Below are positions 1 through 7,027 of a stretch of 9,986 nucleotides of DNA, in pieces. The notes beneath the pieces were generated by a model. That model searched no databases. It saw only the letters and a list, made by a program, of their open reading frames with translations, and was not told the DNA's origin. The stretch comes from Acidobacteriaceae bacterium (GTDB taxonomy: Bacteria; Acidobacteriota; Terriglobia; Terriglobales; Acidobacteriaceae): NCBI GenBank assembly GCA_027364815.1, contig DAHXOQ010000089.1:1-9986 (forward strand), given 5' to 3'. Each line of letters starts with the position of its first letter. Within the stretch, counting starts at the first letter, position 1. The position numbers were made by a program, and so were the translations under genes.

Positions 1-1586
1 GAGTCTCGCTGTTTTTTCTGGCGGCCGTTTTTGCGTTTTGGCGCTATGTGCAGAGGCCGAGCATTGGGCGGTTGGTGGCGGCTGGAGTGGTTGCGGGATG
101 TTTGCTGGCGACAAAGCACAGCGGGATTTTGCTGGCGCCGATGCTGATTGCGCTGATGGCGTGGGAGGTTTGGCAGACTCCGGCGGATGAGAATGGGAAG
201 CGCGACCGGGTGCGGCGCGCTGCGGCAATGCTGGCGGCGTTTGTGGCGATTGTGGTGGTTGGAGTGGTGACGCTGTGGGCGTTTTATGGGTTCAGGTATT
301 CGGCACGGCCCACGGGGCTGGTGATGAACCCGAGTTTGACGGAGTACATGTCGAGCTTGAGTGGTTTTGATCAAGCGGGAATTGGATTTTTTCAGCGGAC
401 GCATTTGCTGCCCGAGTCTTATTTGATTGGACTGGTGGATGTGAAGAAGATGGCGGAGTTCTATCCGACGTTTGTGCTGGGCCATGTGTATGCGCATGGG
501 AAGTGGTGGTATTTTCCGGTGGTGTTGGCAATTAAAACCACGCTGGGATTGATGGCTCTGATCGGGATTGGGGTTTGGGTCTTCTTTTTGCGGAGAGAGT
601 ATTTCTGGCGGAATTTGAAGGTGGAGGGTTGTGTTGCATGTGGAGATAAAACGCCAGGCAAAGAGAACGAGCATGTGCGGAATGCGCTGGTTTATCTGCT
701 GCTGCCGGGTGCGGTTTATCTGGCAGTTGCGATGGCGAGCGGAATGAATATTGGAGCGCGCCATGTGCTGCCGTTGTACACGCTGGCGGCAATTTTTGCA
801 GGTGCGGCGGTGGCTAAGGTTTCAGTTCAGGGCAAAGCGTGGGTTTGGGTAACGGCGATATTGGTGGCACTGCATGCGGGGAGTGGGATGAGGAGCTTCC
901 CGGTACCGTTGGCGTATGCGAATGAGCTTTGGGGAGGCCCTGAAAATCTGCATACGTTGCTCAGCGATGCGAATGTGGATTGGGCGCAGCAGTTGATTTC
1001 AGTGAAGAAGTGGCAGGATGCGCACCCGAGCGAGGAGTGCTGGTTCAGCTACTTTGGGCAGACGGCGGTCAGGCCCGAAGAGTATGGGATCAATTGCCAC
1101 GAGATGTCGAATGCGAGCTCGTTTTACTTCAACAAGGACATGCTGGAAAAGATTGCGCCCCAGGTGAAGGGAACGGTGCTGCTGAGCGCCGGAGATTTAA
1201 GCGGTTGCGAGTGGTCGAGCGATTTGGTGAGTCCGTTGCGTGGATTTGAGAACAGAAAACCGGACGAGATGATCGATTACGGTGTGATGGTCTATCGCGG
1301 TGAATTTGATCTGCGCGATGCGGCGGCTCTGAGCCGGACAGCACGGGCGAAGTTACTGCTTAGCGAGAATAAGCCACAGGAGGCTCTTCAAGAGGCGCAG
1401 GAGGCGGTAGCGATAGCTCCCGATTACTTGCTGGCGCTGATCATGGAAGGGGATGCGGCGGCGGCGGCCGGGGATAAGGATCTGGCGCGGAAGGCATGGA
1501 GTGCGGCGGTGGAGAGCGCCAAGAAGCTGGAGCCGGATGCGCAGGTGGGGTATTTGGGAGAATTGCAGACAAAGCTGAGCAAGTGA
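1..1586 (+). CDS. Membrane glycosyltransferase, GT39/ArnT-like, with C-terminal TPR tail (5' partial)
   Basis: This is the C-terminal part of a polytopic membrane protein. The reading frame is open back to base 3, with hydrophobic codons before the first GTG at 48, so the true start lies outside the window; 527 residues are visible. Helices are clear near 3-50, 75-165, 225-300, 510-600, 685-830 and 835-890. The ATKHSG and NIGARHVLPLY segments are typical of family 39 glycosyltransferases, which move sugars from lipid-linked donors on the periplasmic face of the inner membrane. A soluble domain with a DANVDWAQQL segment follows (about 960-1310). The last 80 or so residues (about 1335-1545) form two TPR-like helical pairs (ARAKLLLSENKPQEALQEA, then a second unit), suggesting a protein-contact tail. 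The catalytic N-terminal DE/DD motif is off the window, so the acceptor cannot be guessed. The family call is fairly secure, the substrate unknown. Confidence 0.8.
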   Translation, partial: VSLFFLAAVFAFWRYVQRPSIGRLVAAGVVAGCLLATKHSGILLAPMLIALMAWEVWQTPADENGKRDRVRRAAAMLAAFVAIVVVGVVTLWAFYGFRYSARPTGLVMNPSLTEYMSSLSGFDQAGIGFFQRTHLLPESYLIGLVDVKKMAEFYPTFVLGHVYAHGKWWYFPVVLAIKTTLGLMALIGIGVWVFFLRREYFWRNLKVEGCVACGDKTPGKENEHVRNALVYLLLPGAVYLAVAMASGMNIGARHVLPLYTLAAIFAGAAVAKVSVQGKAWVWVTAILVALHAGSGMRSFPVPLAYANELWGGPENLHTLLSDANVDWAQQLISVKKWQDAHPSEECWFSYFGQTAVRPEEYGINCHEMSNASSFYFNKDMLEKIAPQVKGTVLLSAGDLSGCEWSSDLVSPLRGFENRKPDEMIDYGVMVYRGEFDLRDAAALSRTARAKLLLSENKPQEALQEAQEAVAIAPDYLLALIMEGDAAAAAGDKDLARKAWSAAVESAKKLEPDAQVGYLGELQTKLSK

Positions 1587-1690
1587 AGGGCCGTTTGAGA
1601 GCGCGAAAGGGTGCGAATTTGTTGGCGAAAAAAGCTTTCCACAGGGTAAAGCGGAGTGTTTACTTATGTGGTGCTCGAAATCCCTTTCAA

Positions 1691-1736
1691 ATACAAGATG
1701 TTGTGGTTTCCTCTTGACATCTACAATAGAGAGCGT
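1691..1736 (+). promoter_or_regulatory. Candidate tandem NrdR boxes
   Basis: Read on the minus strand, 1691-1706 (CCACAACATCTTGTAT) matches the 16-base NrdR box consensus ACACwATATATwGTGT at 12 positions. A second, weaker copy at 1721-1736 (ACGCTCTCTATTGTAG) matches at 11. Box starts are 30 bases apart, close to the roughly 31-base spacing usual for paired NrdR boxes. The -35 element lies between them and the second box fills the promoter spacer, which fits repression. NrdR is the ATP/dATP-sensing repressor of ribonucleotide reductase genes. The match counts were made by eye from a recalled consensus, and no nrdR gene is in the window. Confidence 0.45.
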
Positions 1737-1742
1737 TAACTT
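1714..1742 (+). promoter_or_regulatory. Candidate sigma70-type promoter of nrdJ
   Basis: A perfect -35 hexamer TTGACA (1714-1719) is followed after 17 bases by TAACTT (1737-1742), a weak -10 that keeps the conserved TA and final T. Transcription would start near 1749, giving an untranslated leader of about 500 nt before nrdJ. It is the best promoter-like pair I found in the gap. Confidence 0.5.
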
Positions 1743-1938
1743 CGCATCTGCAGCTGTAAACAAATATTAACGGTTTTCATGATTTTTTAATCGTTTTGAG
1801 ACCGGATTGAAGTTGGAAAGCCGGGGTTGAAACGAGCAAGGCAAGAAGTAGAAAGTTGCGGTTAAACAGTTGACGGAATTTTGTTTAGTTGAATTTGATT
1901 GATCTTGTCATGGCATCATTTTTGTAGTTTTTGATTTT

Positions 1939-1984
1939 TTTGGTTTCCCCTTTGTTTTGCACAGCGGGTTAGTTTGGTTTCCCC
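1939..1984 (+). repeat. 12-base direct repeat in the nrdJ leader
   Basis: TTTGGTTTCCCC occurs at 1939-1950 and again at 1973-1984, start to start 34 bases. The pyrimidine-rich unit lies just before the first strong hairpin of the leader. The copies are exact, but the surrounding T-rich composition raises the odds of chance. Confidence 0.6.
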
Positions 1985-2236
1985 CGAACTTGCCCATTCC
2001 GTTAGCACTCATTCCGGCGTTTGCCGGTGTTGTTTCGCATTCCTACCCCCTGGAAGAGGGCGGCCCCGTATTGAGCAGGGTTGCAAAGCAGTTGTCGGGG
2101 TGCCAGAGCAGGATCTGGCGCGTGTGACAGAGCTGTCCCCAAAAGTGGAGATTGTGGGCCAAGTCAGGAATCGAGTGCAAGCGGGAAGTAGTCAAACGGA
2201 ATGAAGAGAAATTGAAGTAGAACGAGAATTTTTTTG

Positions 2237-2241
2237 AGGAG
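2237..2241 (+). promoter_or_regulatory. Ribosome binding site of nrdJ
   Basis: AGGAG lies 8 bases before the ATG at 2250, within a GAGGAGAAGG purine run. It fixes the start of nrdJ. Confidence 0.8.
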
Positions 2242-2249
2242 AAGGCACG

Positions 2250-5200
2250 ATGCAGGAGCCACGCGCGATCAATGAGACGATGACCGGAACACCGGCTAAT
2301 AGCAATTGGACCCCCACCCCAGCTAATAATTGGAATGCAACCGCAGGTAGCGAAGCGCGTGCAGGAGGTTTGAGTTTTACGCGGCGCTTTTCGAAGGCCG
2401 GCGTGAGCCCTTACGACGAGGTTCAGTGGGAGAAGCGTACGGCATTGATTACAGATGCCGGTGGCAAGACGATCTTTGAGCAGAAGGACGTCGATGTGCC
2501 GATTGACTGGTCGATGACGGCGACGAACATTGTTGCTTCGAAGTACCTTCACGGACAGATTGGAACGCCGGAGCGCGAGAGCGGCGTGCGAGCGCTGGTG
2601 AGCCGCGTGGCGGAGACGGTGCGCAATTGGGGTATTGCGGGCGGATACTTTGCGAGCGCAGAAGATGCCGAGATCTTCCACGACGAGCTGGCATCGATGC
2701 TGGTGACTCAGAAGGTGGCGTTCAACTCGCCGGTGTGGTTCAACGTGGGTTGTGACCGGTTGGAGCCCAATTCCGATGCGCAGAACTGGCATTGGGATCC
2801 GCACAGTTGCGCGGTGCGGTTCTCGACGCCGGGATCCCGGAATCCGCAGTGCTCGGCTTGCTTCATTAATGCGGTCGACGATTCGCTGGATTCAATTTTG
2901 ACGCTGGCGAAGACCGAGGGCATGCTCTTCAAATGGGGATCGGGCACGGGCACGAACCTGTCGTCGATTCGCGGATCGATGGAGACGCTTTCCGGCGGTG
3001 GAACGGCTTCAGGGCCGCTGAGCTTCATGCGCGGGTTTGATGCGTTTGCCGGCGTAATCAAGTCGGGCGGCAAGACGCGTCGCGCGGCGAAGATGGTGAT
3101 TCTCAATGTGGAGCACCCGGACATCGTCGACTTTATTGAGTGCAAGGCGAAGGAAGAGAAGAAGGCCTTTGAGCTGATCAAGGCTGGGTACGACGGTTCA
3201 GGTCCGGATTCAGAAGCGTACTCGTCGATCTTCTTCCAGAATGCGAACAACTCGGTGCGCGTGAGCGACGAGTTTATGCATGCCTGCGAGCGCGATGGCG
3301 AATTCACGACGCGGACGGTCAAGGGTCAGCATCCGGTGAAGACGTATCGCGCGAAGGACATTCTCAACAAGATTGCCGAAGCGACTTGGCTTTGCGGCGA
3401 CCCGGGAATGCAGTACGACACGACAATCAACCGCTGGCACACGAGCAAGAACACGGGGCGGATCAACGCGTCGAATCCCTGCTCGGAGTACATGTTCCTG
3501 GATAATTCGGCTTGCAATCTGGCGAGCTTCAATTTGATGAAATTCACAACGCCATCGGGTGGGTTTGATATTCCGGCCTATCGTCATGGGATCTCGGTGA
3601 TGATTACGGCGATGGATATTCTGGTGGACAACTCGGGATACCCGACGGAATCGATTGCAAAGAACTCGCATGATTATCGTCCGCTGGGATTGGGTTACGC
3701 GAACCTGGGCGCGCTGTTGATGGCCTGCGGATTGCCGTATGACTCGGATGCGGGACGCGACTTTGCGGCTTGCCTGACGGCGATTTTGTGCGGACAGTCT
3801 TATCTGCAATCGTCACTGCTGGCGGCGCATTGCCCGTCGATTCCATCGGCGACACCGCTGACCGCGAGCGTAGAGCGTCAGGGTGGTGCTTGCCCGGGAT
3901 ACTACGTGAACCGCGAGCCGTTCCTGGATGTGATCCGCATGCATCGCGCAGAAGTGAACAAGATTGGCAAATCCAAAACATCGAACGAGCCGTTTGTTGT
4001 TCAGGGTCTGGATGCGCTGATAGAAGCCAGCAGAGAGTGCTGGGATATGGCGCTGACGCAGGGCGAGCGTTATGGATACAGAAACTCGCAGACAACGGTG
4101 CTGGCTCCTACCGGGACAATTGGCTTCATGATGGATTGCGACACCACAGGAATCGAACCGGATCTGGCGCTGGTGAAGTACAAGAAGCTGGTTGGCGGCG
4201 GCATGATCAAGATTGTGAACAACACGGTTCCCGAGGCGCTGTGCAAGCTTGGCTACGACAATGAACAGGTGAACGCGATTGTGAGCTACATTGACGCGAC
4301 GGGCACAATTGACGGCGCGCCGGGAATCAAGCCGGAGCATCTGTCCGTTTTTGATTGCAGCTTCCGTCCGGCAAAGGGCACGCGCTCGATTCAGTACATG
4401 GGCCACATCCGCATGATGGGTGCGACGCAGCCGTTTATCTCTGGCGCAATCTCCAAGACGGTGAACCTGCCGAATGAAGCAGGCGTTGAAGAGATTGCCG
4501 AGGCTTACATCGAGAGCTGGAAGCAGGGCTTGAAGGCTGTGGCGATTTATCGCGATGGCTCGAAGGGTGTGCAGCCGCTGAACACGAGTATGGATGCGAA
4601 GTCGGGCAAGCATGAAATCTCGGCGCTGGATGCAGCGGGTGAGCGTGTATTGGCAGACCTGGCAGCGGGCAAAGCCGCAAACGATGCGGATATGCGCGCG
4701 GTCGAAAGCGGGATTGGCGATCGCGTGGAGGTAAGCGCGAAGACGATTGCAGCTGCGGCAAAGGTTTACGAACAGGCGCTGGCAGAGATCGCGAAGGCTG
4801 CGGCGCTTCCGACACTGGCGCGGAATTTCGATGAGGTCAGCGCGGCTGCGGCAAAGAGCGAAAATCTGAATGCGCCTCCTCCGGCTGTGCGTCACAGATT
4901 GCCGGAAGAGCGGGCATCGATTACGCACAAGTTTGCCATCAGCGGCCACGAGGGTTACATCACGGTTGGTTTGTATCCGACAGGACAGCCGGGAGAGATC
5001 TTCATTCGCATGGCGAAGGAAGGTTCGACGGTTTCAGGTTTGATGGATGCCTTTGCGACCTCCATCTCACTGGCTCTGCAACATGGAGTACCGCTGAAGG
5101 TGCTCTGCGAGAAGTTTGCTCACACGCGCTTTGAGCCATCGGGCTGGACGGGCAATGAGCAGATTGGCTACGCAAAGAGCCTGATGGATTACATTTTCCG

Positions 5201-5621
5201 CTGGATGCAGTTGCGCTTCCTCTCGGGGACACAGCTGACACTGTTTGCGGGTATGTTCCCGACGGTGCCGCAGTTGGAGAGTGCGCCGCCAAGCCTGATA
5301 GAACCGGAGATGGAGAATGGAGAGCAGAGCCATTTGGCAAAGCTGGCCGAGGAAGTGGCGCGGAAACTGAGCCAGGTGAACGCGGATGCGGAGTCGGAGA
5401 TTGAGAGCCGCTCGCATGAGCTGCCTACGTTGAAGGCTGCAGCAACGGAGATGCCGCCACTTGCGGATCGCGGTGTCTATCATCATCCATCGGATGCGAT
5501 GCGGGATATGTACGCAGGGATGGGCGATGCGCCGAGCTGCCATGTATGCGGAGCGATCATGGTGAGAAATGGCAGTTGCTACCGTTGCATGAGTTGCGGG
5601 TCGACGAGCGGTTGCAGCTAA
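2250..5621 (+). CDS. nrdJ: Adenosylcobalamin-dependent (class II) ribonucleotide reductase
   Basis: This 1,123-residue cytoplasmic enzyme reduces ribonucleotides (probably the diphosphates) to deoxyribonucleotides, using adenosylcobalamin to make a transient thiyl radical; no oxygen is needed. Residues 1-40 are a low-complexity Asn/Thr/Ala tail, and I see no ATP-cone. The barrel holds FNSPVWFNVG (158-167), NPQCSAC with Cys201, SGTGTNLSSIRG (231-242), NPCSE with thiyl Cys411 and Glu413, Cys422 and APTGTIGF (619-626). The 11-residue step from Cys411 to Cys422 equals that of Cys408/Cys419 in the Lactobacillus enzyme, so Cys201/Cys422 should be the redox pair. The barrel ends near 775. An Ala-rich helical linker leads to a TSCPD domain (about 883-990). 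The tail carries CHVC (1097-1100), CYRCMSC (1110-1116) and Cys1122, a zinc-ribbon-like site that may also re-reduce the active site. The gene is transcribed alone, between its own promoter and terminator. Confidence 0.97.
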   Translation: MQEPRAINETMTGTPANSNWTPTPANNWNATAGSEARAGGLSFTRRFSKAGVSPYDEVQWEKRTALITDAGGKTIFEQKDVDVPIDWSMTATNIVASKYLHGQIGTPERESGVRALVSRVAETVRNWGIAGGYFASAEDAEIFHDELASMLVTQKVAFNSPVWFNVGCDRLEPNSDAQNWHWDPHSCAVRFSTPGSRNPQCSACFINAVDDSLDSILTLAKTEGMLFKWGSGTGTNLSSIRGSMETLSGGGTASGPLSFMRGFDAFAGVIKSGGKTRRAAKMVILNVEHPDIVDFIECKAKEEKKAFELIKAGYDGSGPDSEAYSSIFFQNANNSVRVSDEFMHACERDGEFTTRTVKGQHPVKTYRAKDILNKIAEATWLCGDPGMQYDTTINRWHTSKNTGRINASNPCSEYMFLDNSACNLASFNLMKFTTPSGGFDIPAYRHGISVMITAMDILVDNSGYPTESIAKNSHDYRPLGLGYANLGALLMACGLPYDSDAGRDFAACLTAILCGQSYLQSSLLAAHCPSIPSATPLTASVERQGGACPGYYVNREPFLDVIRMHRAEVNKIGKSKTSNEPFVVQGLDALIEASRECWDMALTQGERYGYRNSQTTVLAPTGTIGFMMDCDTTGIEPDLALVKYKKLVGGGMIKIVNNTVPEALCKLGYDNEQVNAIVSYIDATGTIDGAPGIKPEHLSVFDCSFRPAKGTRSIQYMGHIRMMGATQPFISGAISKTVNLPNEAGVEEIAEAYIESWKQGLKAVAIYRDGSKGVQPLNTSMDAKSGKHEISALDAAGERVLADLAAGKAANDADMRAVESGIGDRVEVSAKTIAAAAKVYEQALAEIAKAAALPTLARNFDEVSAAAAKSENLNAPPPAVRHRLPEERASITHKFAISGHEGYITVGLYPTGQPGEIFIRMAKEGSTVSGLMDAFATSISLALQHGVPLKVLCEKFAHTRFEPSGWTGNEQIGYAKSLMDYIFRWMQLRFLSGTQLTLFAGMFPTVPQLESAPPSLIEPEMENGEQSHLAKLAEEVARKLSQVNADAESEIESRSHELPTLKAAATEMPPLADRGVYHHPSDAMRDMYAGMGDAPSCHVCGAIMVRNGSCYRCMSCGSTSGCS

Positions 5622-5671
5622 AGCTGGAGCGGTTACCACTAAACGAAGTTAGATAATCTGGGTGGAATGAA

Positions 5672-5699
5672 GCGGCGAAGAGCAATCTTCGCCGCTTTT
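5672..5699 (+). terminator. Rho-independent terminator of nrdJ
   Basis: A perfect 10-bp stem GCGGCGAAGA/TCTTCGCCGC with a GCAA tetraloop is followed by TTTT. It begins 50 bases after the nrdJ stop and separates it from the cytochrome genes. Confidence 0.92.
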
Positions 5700-5802
5700 G
5701 TTCTATTTTGAACTGTGGAAAATCAGACTTCAGTGATTTGCAGGATGTGATGGAGTAATTATGGGTGTTGTTTCGGGCTCGGTGACGGCACGCAGAGGGC
5801 CA

Positions 5803-5816
5803 GTGATGAATATCAC
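5803..5816 (+). promoter_or_regulatory. CRP/FNR-family operator
   Basis: GTGAT-GAAT-ATCAC is a perfect 5-bp palindrome around a 4-base centre. It matches the CRP core TGTGATCTAGATCACA at 12 of 16 positions and keeps the FNR half-site spacing. It lies 152 bases before the eight-haem cytochrome gene. Regulators of this family respond to oxygen, nitric oxide, carbon monoxide or cAMP; which one acts here is not shown. Confidence 0.55.
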
Positions 5817-5839
5817 AGAGGCAAAACACATGGAATCGG

Positions 5840-5845
5840 TAGGAT
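5840..5845 (+). promoter_or_regulatory. Candidate -10 element of an activator-dependent promoter
   Basis: TAGGAT resembles TATAAT at four positions and has no recognisable -35. A start near 5851-5852 would put the palindrome centre (5809.5) at about -42, the position of class II CRP/FNR sites, which replace the -35. The leader would be about 115 nt. The geometry is the main support. Confidence 0.35.
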
Positions 5846-5967
5846 TGCAGCCATGCACTGAAGCTTTCGAAAGGGAGCAGGTGTGAGTGTTGCTCAGGTG
5901 GATCTGAATCACTTTTGGGACCACTGAAGAAGCGCAAGTCAGGTTGTATGGAATGAAGCGGGTCTGA

Positions 5968-6729
5968 ATGAAAAGGCAGAGAACAATCCTGATGGTTGAG
6001 CCCCGCTGGTTGAAAAGTGGATTGCGCGGAGTTGGGGTCTTCATCGTTGGAGTGGTTTTTGCAGCCGGTTGTTTGTTGCAAGTCGCCAGGGCGCAATCGA
6101 CTGATGCAGATGGCGGGGCCGGCCCTGAAAATTGTTTGCGCTGCCACGCGGAGAAGCTCAAGGGATACGAACACTCGGCGCATGGTGAGGCGAAGGTTAG
6201 TTGTGTGAAGTGCCACACGGTTCACGCGGCGGGAGTGAAGCCCGGCAGCGAGGGGCAGATGCTGAAGGTGGCAGAGCCGAAGCTTTGTTACGGGTGCCAC
6301 GGTGAGGTTGAGCCGGAGTTTCAGAAAGCCTTCCACCACAATGTGGATGATGGCAAGATCAAGTGCAGTGATTGCCATGATTTGCACGCAGCGACTGAGA
6401 AGAAGAGTTTGAAGAGGGCGGCCAATGAGGCGCAGAGTTGTTTGAAGTGCCACAAGGATTTGGCCGGGCCGTTTGAGTTTGATCATGCGCCGTTGAAGGC
6501 TGAGGGTTGCACGATCTGCCACATGGCGCATGGAGGCGAGAATCCAAAGCTGTTGAGACGCAAGACGGTGAATGAGCTTTGCGGTGAATGCCACGCGCCG
6601 GCGGTCAACATCAAGGGCAAAGTGATACAGGGGCATATTCTGAATGCCAAGAGCGCGGCTTGTACGAGTTGTCATGTTGATATTCACGGGTCGCACACGA
6701 GCGAGGTGTTTTTCAATACGGCGCAGTAA
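5968..6729 (+). CDS. Periplasmic octahaem c-type cytochrome, DmsE/MtrA-like
   Basis: This 253-residue protein has eight CXXCH motifs, at residues 56, 79, 107, 133, 158, 181, 205 and 232, each binding one covalent haem. A basic then hydrophobic N-terminus (about 15-40) ends at an ARA-QS site, so it is exported by Sec and matured in the periplasm. The haem sites come in pairs with recurrent His-rich patterns (CHTVHA, CHDLHA, CHMAHGG), as in the DmsE/MtrA and cytochrome c3-like families that act as electron wires. Those relatives usually have ten haems and an outer-membrane porin partner; this one is shorter and no porin gene follows. The ATG at 5968 has only a weak purine stretch before it; an in-frame ATG at 5992 is the alternative and would shorten only the signal peptide. 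An upstream in-frame ATG at 5953 meets a stop. Electron transfer is certain as a role; partners are inferred. Confidence 0.85.
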   Translation: MKRQRTILMVEPRWLKSGLRGVGVFIVGVVFAAGCLLQVARAQSTDADGGAGPENCLRCHAEKLKGYEHSAHGEAKVSCVKCHTVHAAGVKPGSEGQMLKVAEPKLCYGCHGEVEPEFQKAFHHNVDDGKIKCSDCHDLHAATEKKSLKRAANEAQSCLKCHKDLAGPFEFDHAPLKAEGCTICHMAHGGENPKLLRRKTVNELCGECHAPAVNIKGKVIQGHILNAKSAACTSCHVDIHGSHTSEVFFNTAQ

Positions 6730-6748
6730 ATCCGGGCAGTAAATCCGG
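6723..6748 (+). repeat. Perfect 13-bp tandem duplication over a stop codon
   Basis: GCAGTAAATCCGG (6723-6735) is repeated head to tail at 6736-6748. The first copy contains the last codon and the TAA stop of the octahaem cytochrome; the second repeats the stop in another frame. It looks like a recent slippage duplication. Confidence 0.9.
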
Positions 6749-6762
6749 CCCATTGTGCCGGA
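6744..6762 (+). terminator. Weak hairpin after the octahaem cytochrome gene
   Basis: TCCGGC (6744-6749) and GCCGGA (6757-6762) form a 6-bp stem with a 7-base loop. There is no T-run, so this may protect the mRNA end or pause transcription rather than terminate it. Its left arm lies in the second copy of the 13-bp duplication. Confidence 0.3.
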
Positions 6763-7027
6763 CGGAGTAGAGAAGTAAGGGGCTTTGGAACTATAGTGGA
6801 TGAGTCGAATTAGACAGCCAGAGCACTTTTCCAAGTTCAGTTGGCTGGGTAGTAGAGTTGGGCCAAAAGAAGCGCTGGATCAGGAGTCAGGATTTCAGCG
6901 GGGATAGAAGAGTCAGGTTTTTGGGAAGAATGGAGCGGAAAACGGCTTTATTCCCCTTCGTGCGTTGCCGAAGATGCAAGTCCGGCAATGTGAAACAACA
7001 AGGCAATAAGAACCGAGCGGAGGGCTC
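6763..7027 (+). other. Non-coding gap before the monohaem cytochrome gene
   Basis: No gene is recognisable here. A TATAGT hexamer (6792-6797) resembles a -10 but lacks a -35. CAGCCA (6815-6820) and TGGCTG (6842-6847) form a loose inverted repeat. TTGCCG (6965-6970) and CGGCAA (6983-6988) form a 6-bp stem with a 12-base loop, 39 bases before the next start. A promoter for the monohaem gene probably lies here, but I cannot place it. Confidence 0.4.

Larger units (their letters stand above)
1749..2249 (+). promoter_or_regulatory. Long, possibly structured 5' leader of nrdJ
   Basis: About 500 nt separate the candidate start site from nrdJ with no convincing gene. The first part (to about 1970) is AT-rich with T-runs. 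The second part holds hairpins: CCGGC/GCCGG with a 4-base loop (2014-2027), CCCCG/CGGGG enclosing 27 bases (2064-2100), and GCCAGA/TCTGGC with a 6-base loop (2102-2119). The GGGG at 2097-2100 could instead pair with CCCC at 2137-2140, so two exclusive folds are possible. The last 90 bases are purine-rich and look unstructured. I looked for a cobalamin riboswitch because class II enzymes need B12; the diagnostic B12 box and the GCCACTG element are not recognisable. The rest of the gap (1587-1690) shows nothing I can name. Confidence 0.35.
5663..5961 (+). repeat. 13-base direct repeat bracketing the nrdJ-cytochrome gap
   Basis: TGGAATGAAGCGG occurs exactly at 5663-5675 and at 5949-5961, 286 bases apart. 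The first copy runs into the nrdJ terminator stem; the second lies just before the eight-haem cytochrome start. The pair encloses the terminator and the CRP/FNR-like site. No transposase or terminal inverted repeat accompanies it. Confidence 0.5.

Noticed and set aside
1636..1644. DnaA box before nrdJ (CTTTCCACA)
   Set aside because: It matches TTATCCACA at only seven of nine positions, and there is no cluster of further boxes.
2064..2119. Cobalamin riboswitch before nrdJ
   Set aside because: Expected on biological grounds, and GCCAGAGCAGGATCTGGC loosely recalls a B12 box, but it forms its own simple hairpin and the other conserved elements are not recognisable.
1974..2204. Plus-strand 76-codon open frame in the nrdJ leader
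   Set aside because: It starts at a TTG with no ribosome site, crosses all the leader hairpins and looks compositionally random.
2043..2804. Minus-strand open frame of 253 codons across the nrdJ leader and 5' end
   Set aside because: It mirrors the nrdJ frame, is rich in Arg/His/Leu as shadow frames are, and has no ribosome site or recognisable domain.
3813..4949. Minus-strand open frame of 378 codons inside nrdJ
   Set aside because: It is a shadow of the conserved reductase barrel, with no domain or start signal of its own.
5720..5739. AAATCA/TGATTT inverted repeat as an FNR site
   Set aside because: The arms are 8 bases apart instead of 4 and it lies too far from any promoter signal; a weak hairpin is the simpler reading.
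5761..5886. 41-codon open frame with GGAG five bases before its ATG
   Set aside because: The ribosome site is good, but the frame contains the CRP/FNR palindrome and the predicted -10, and the peptide has no recognisable feature. It remains possible but unsupported.
6787..6811. ECF-sigma promoter (GGAAC followed by GTCGAA)
   Set aside because: Only about 12 bases separate the two parts, too short for known ECF promoters.
5557..6834. Minus-strand open frame of 425 codons over the octahaem cytochrome
   Set aside because: The plus-strand frame has eight CXXCH motifs and a signal peptide; the minus frame shows no motif and crosses two intergenic regions and the terminator.
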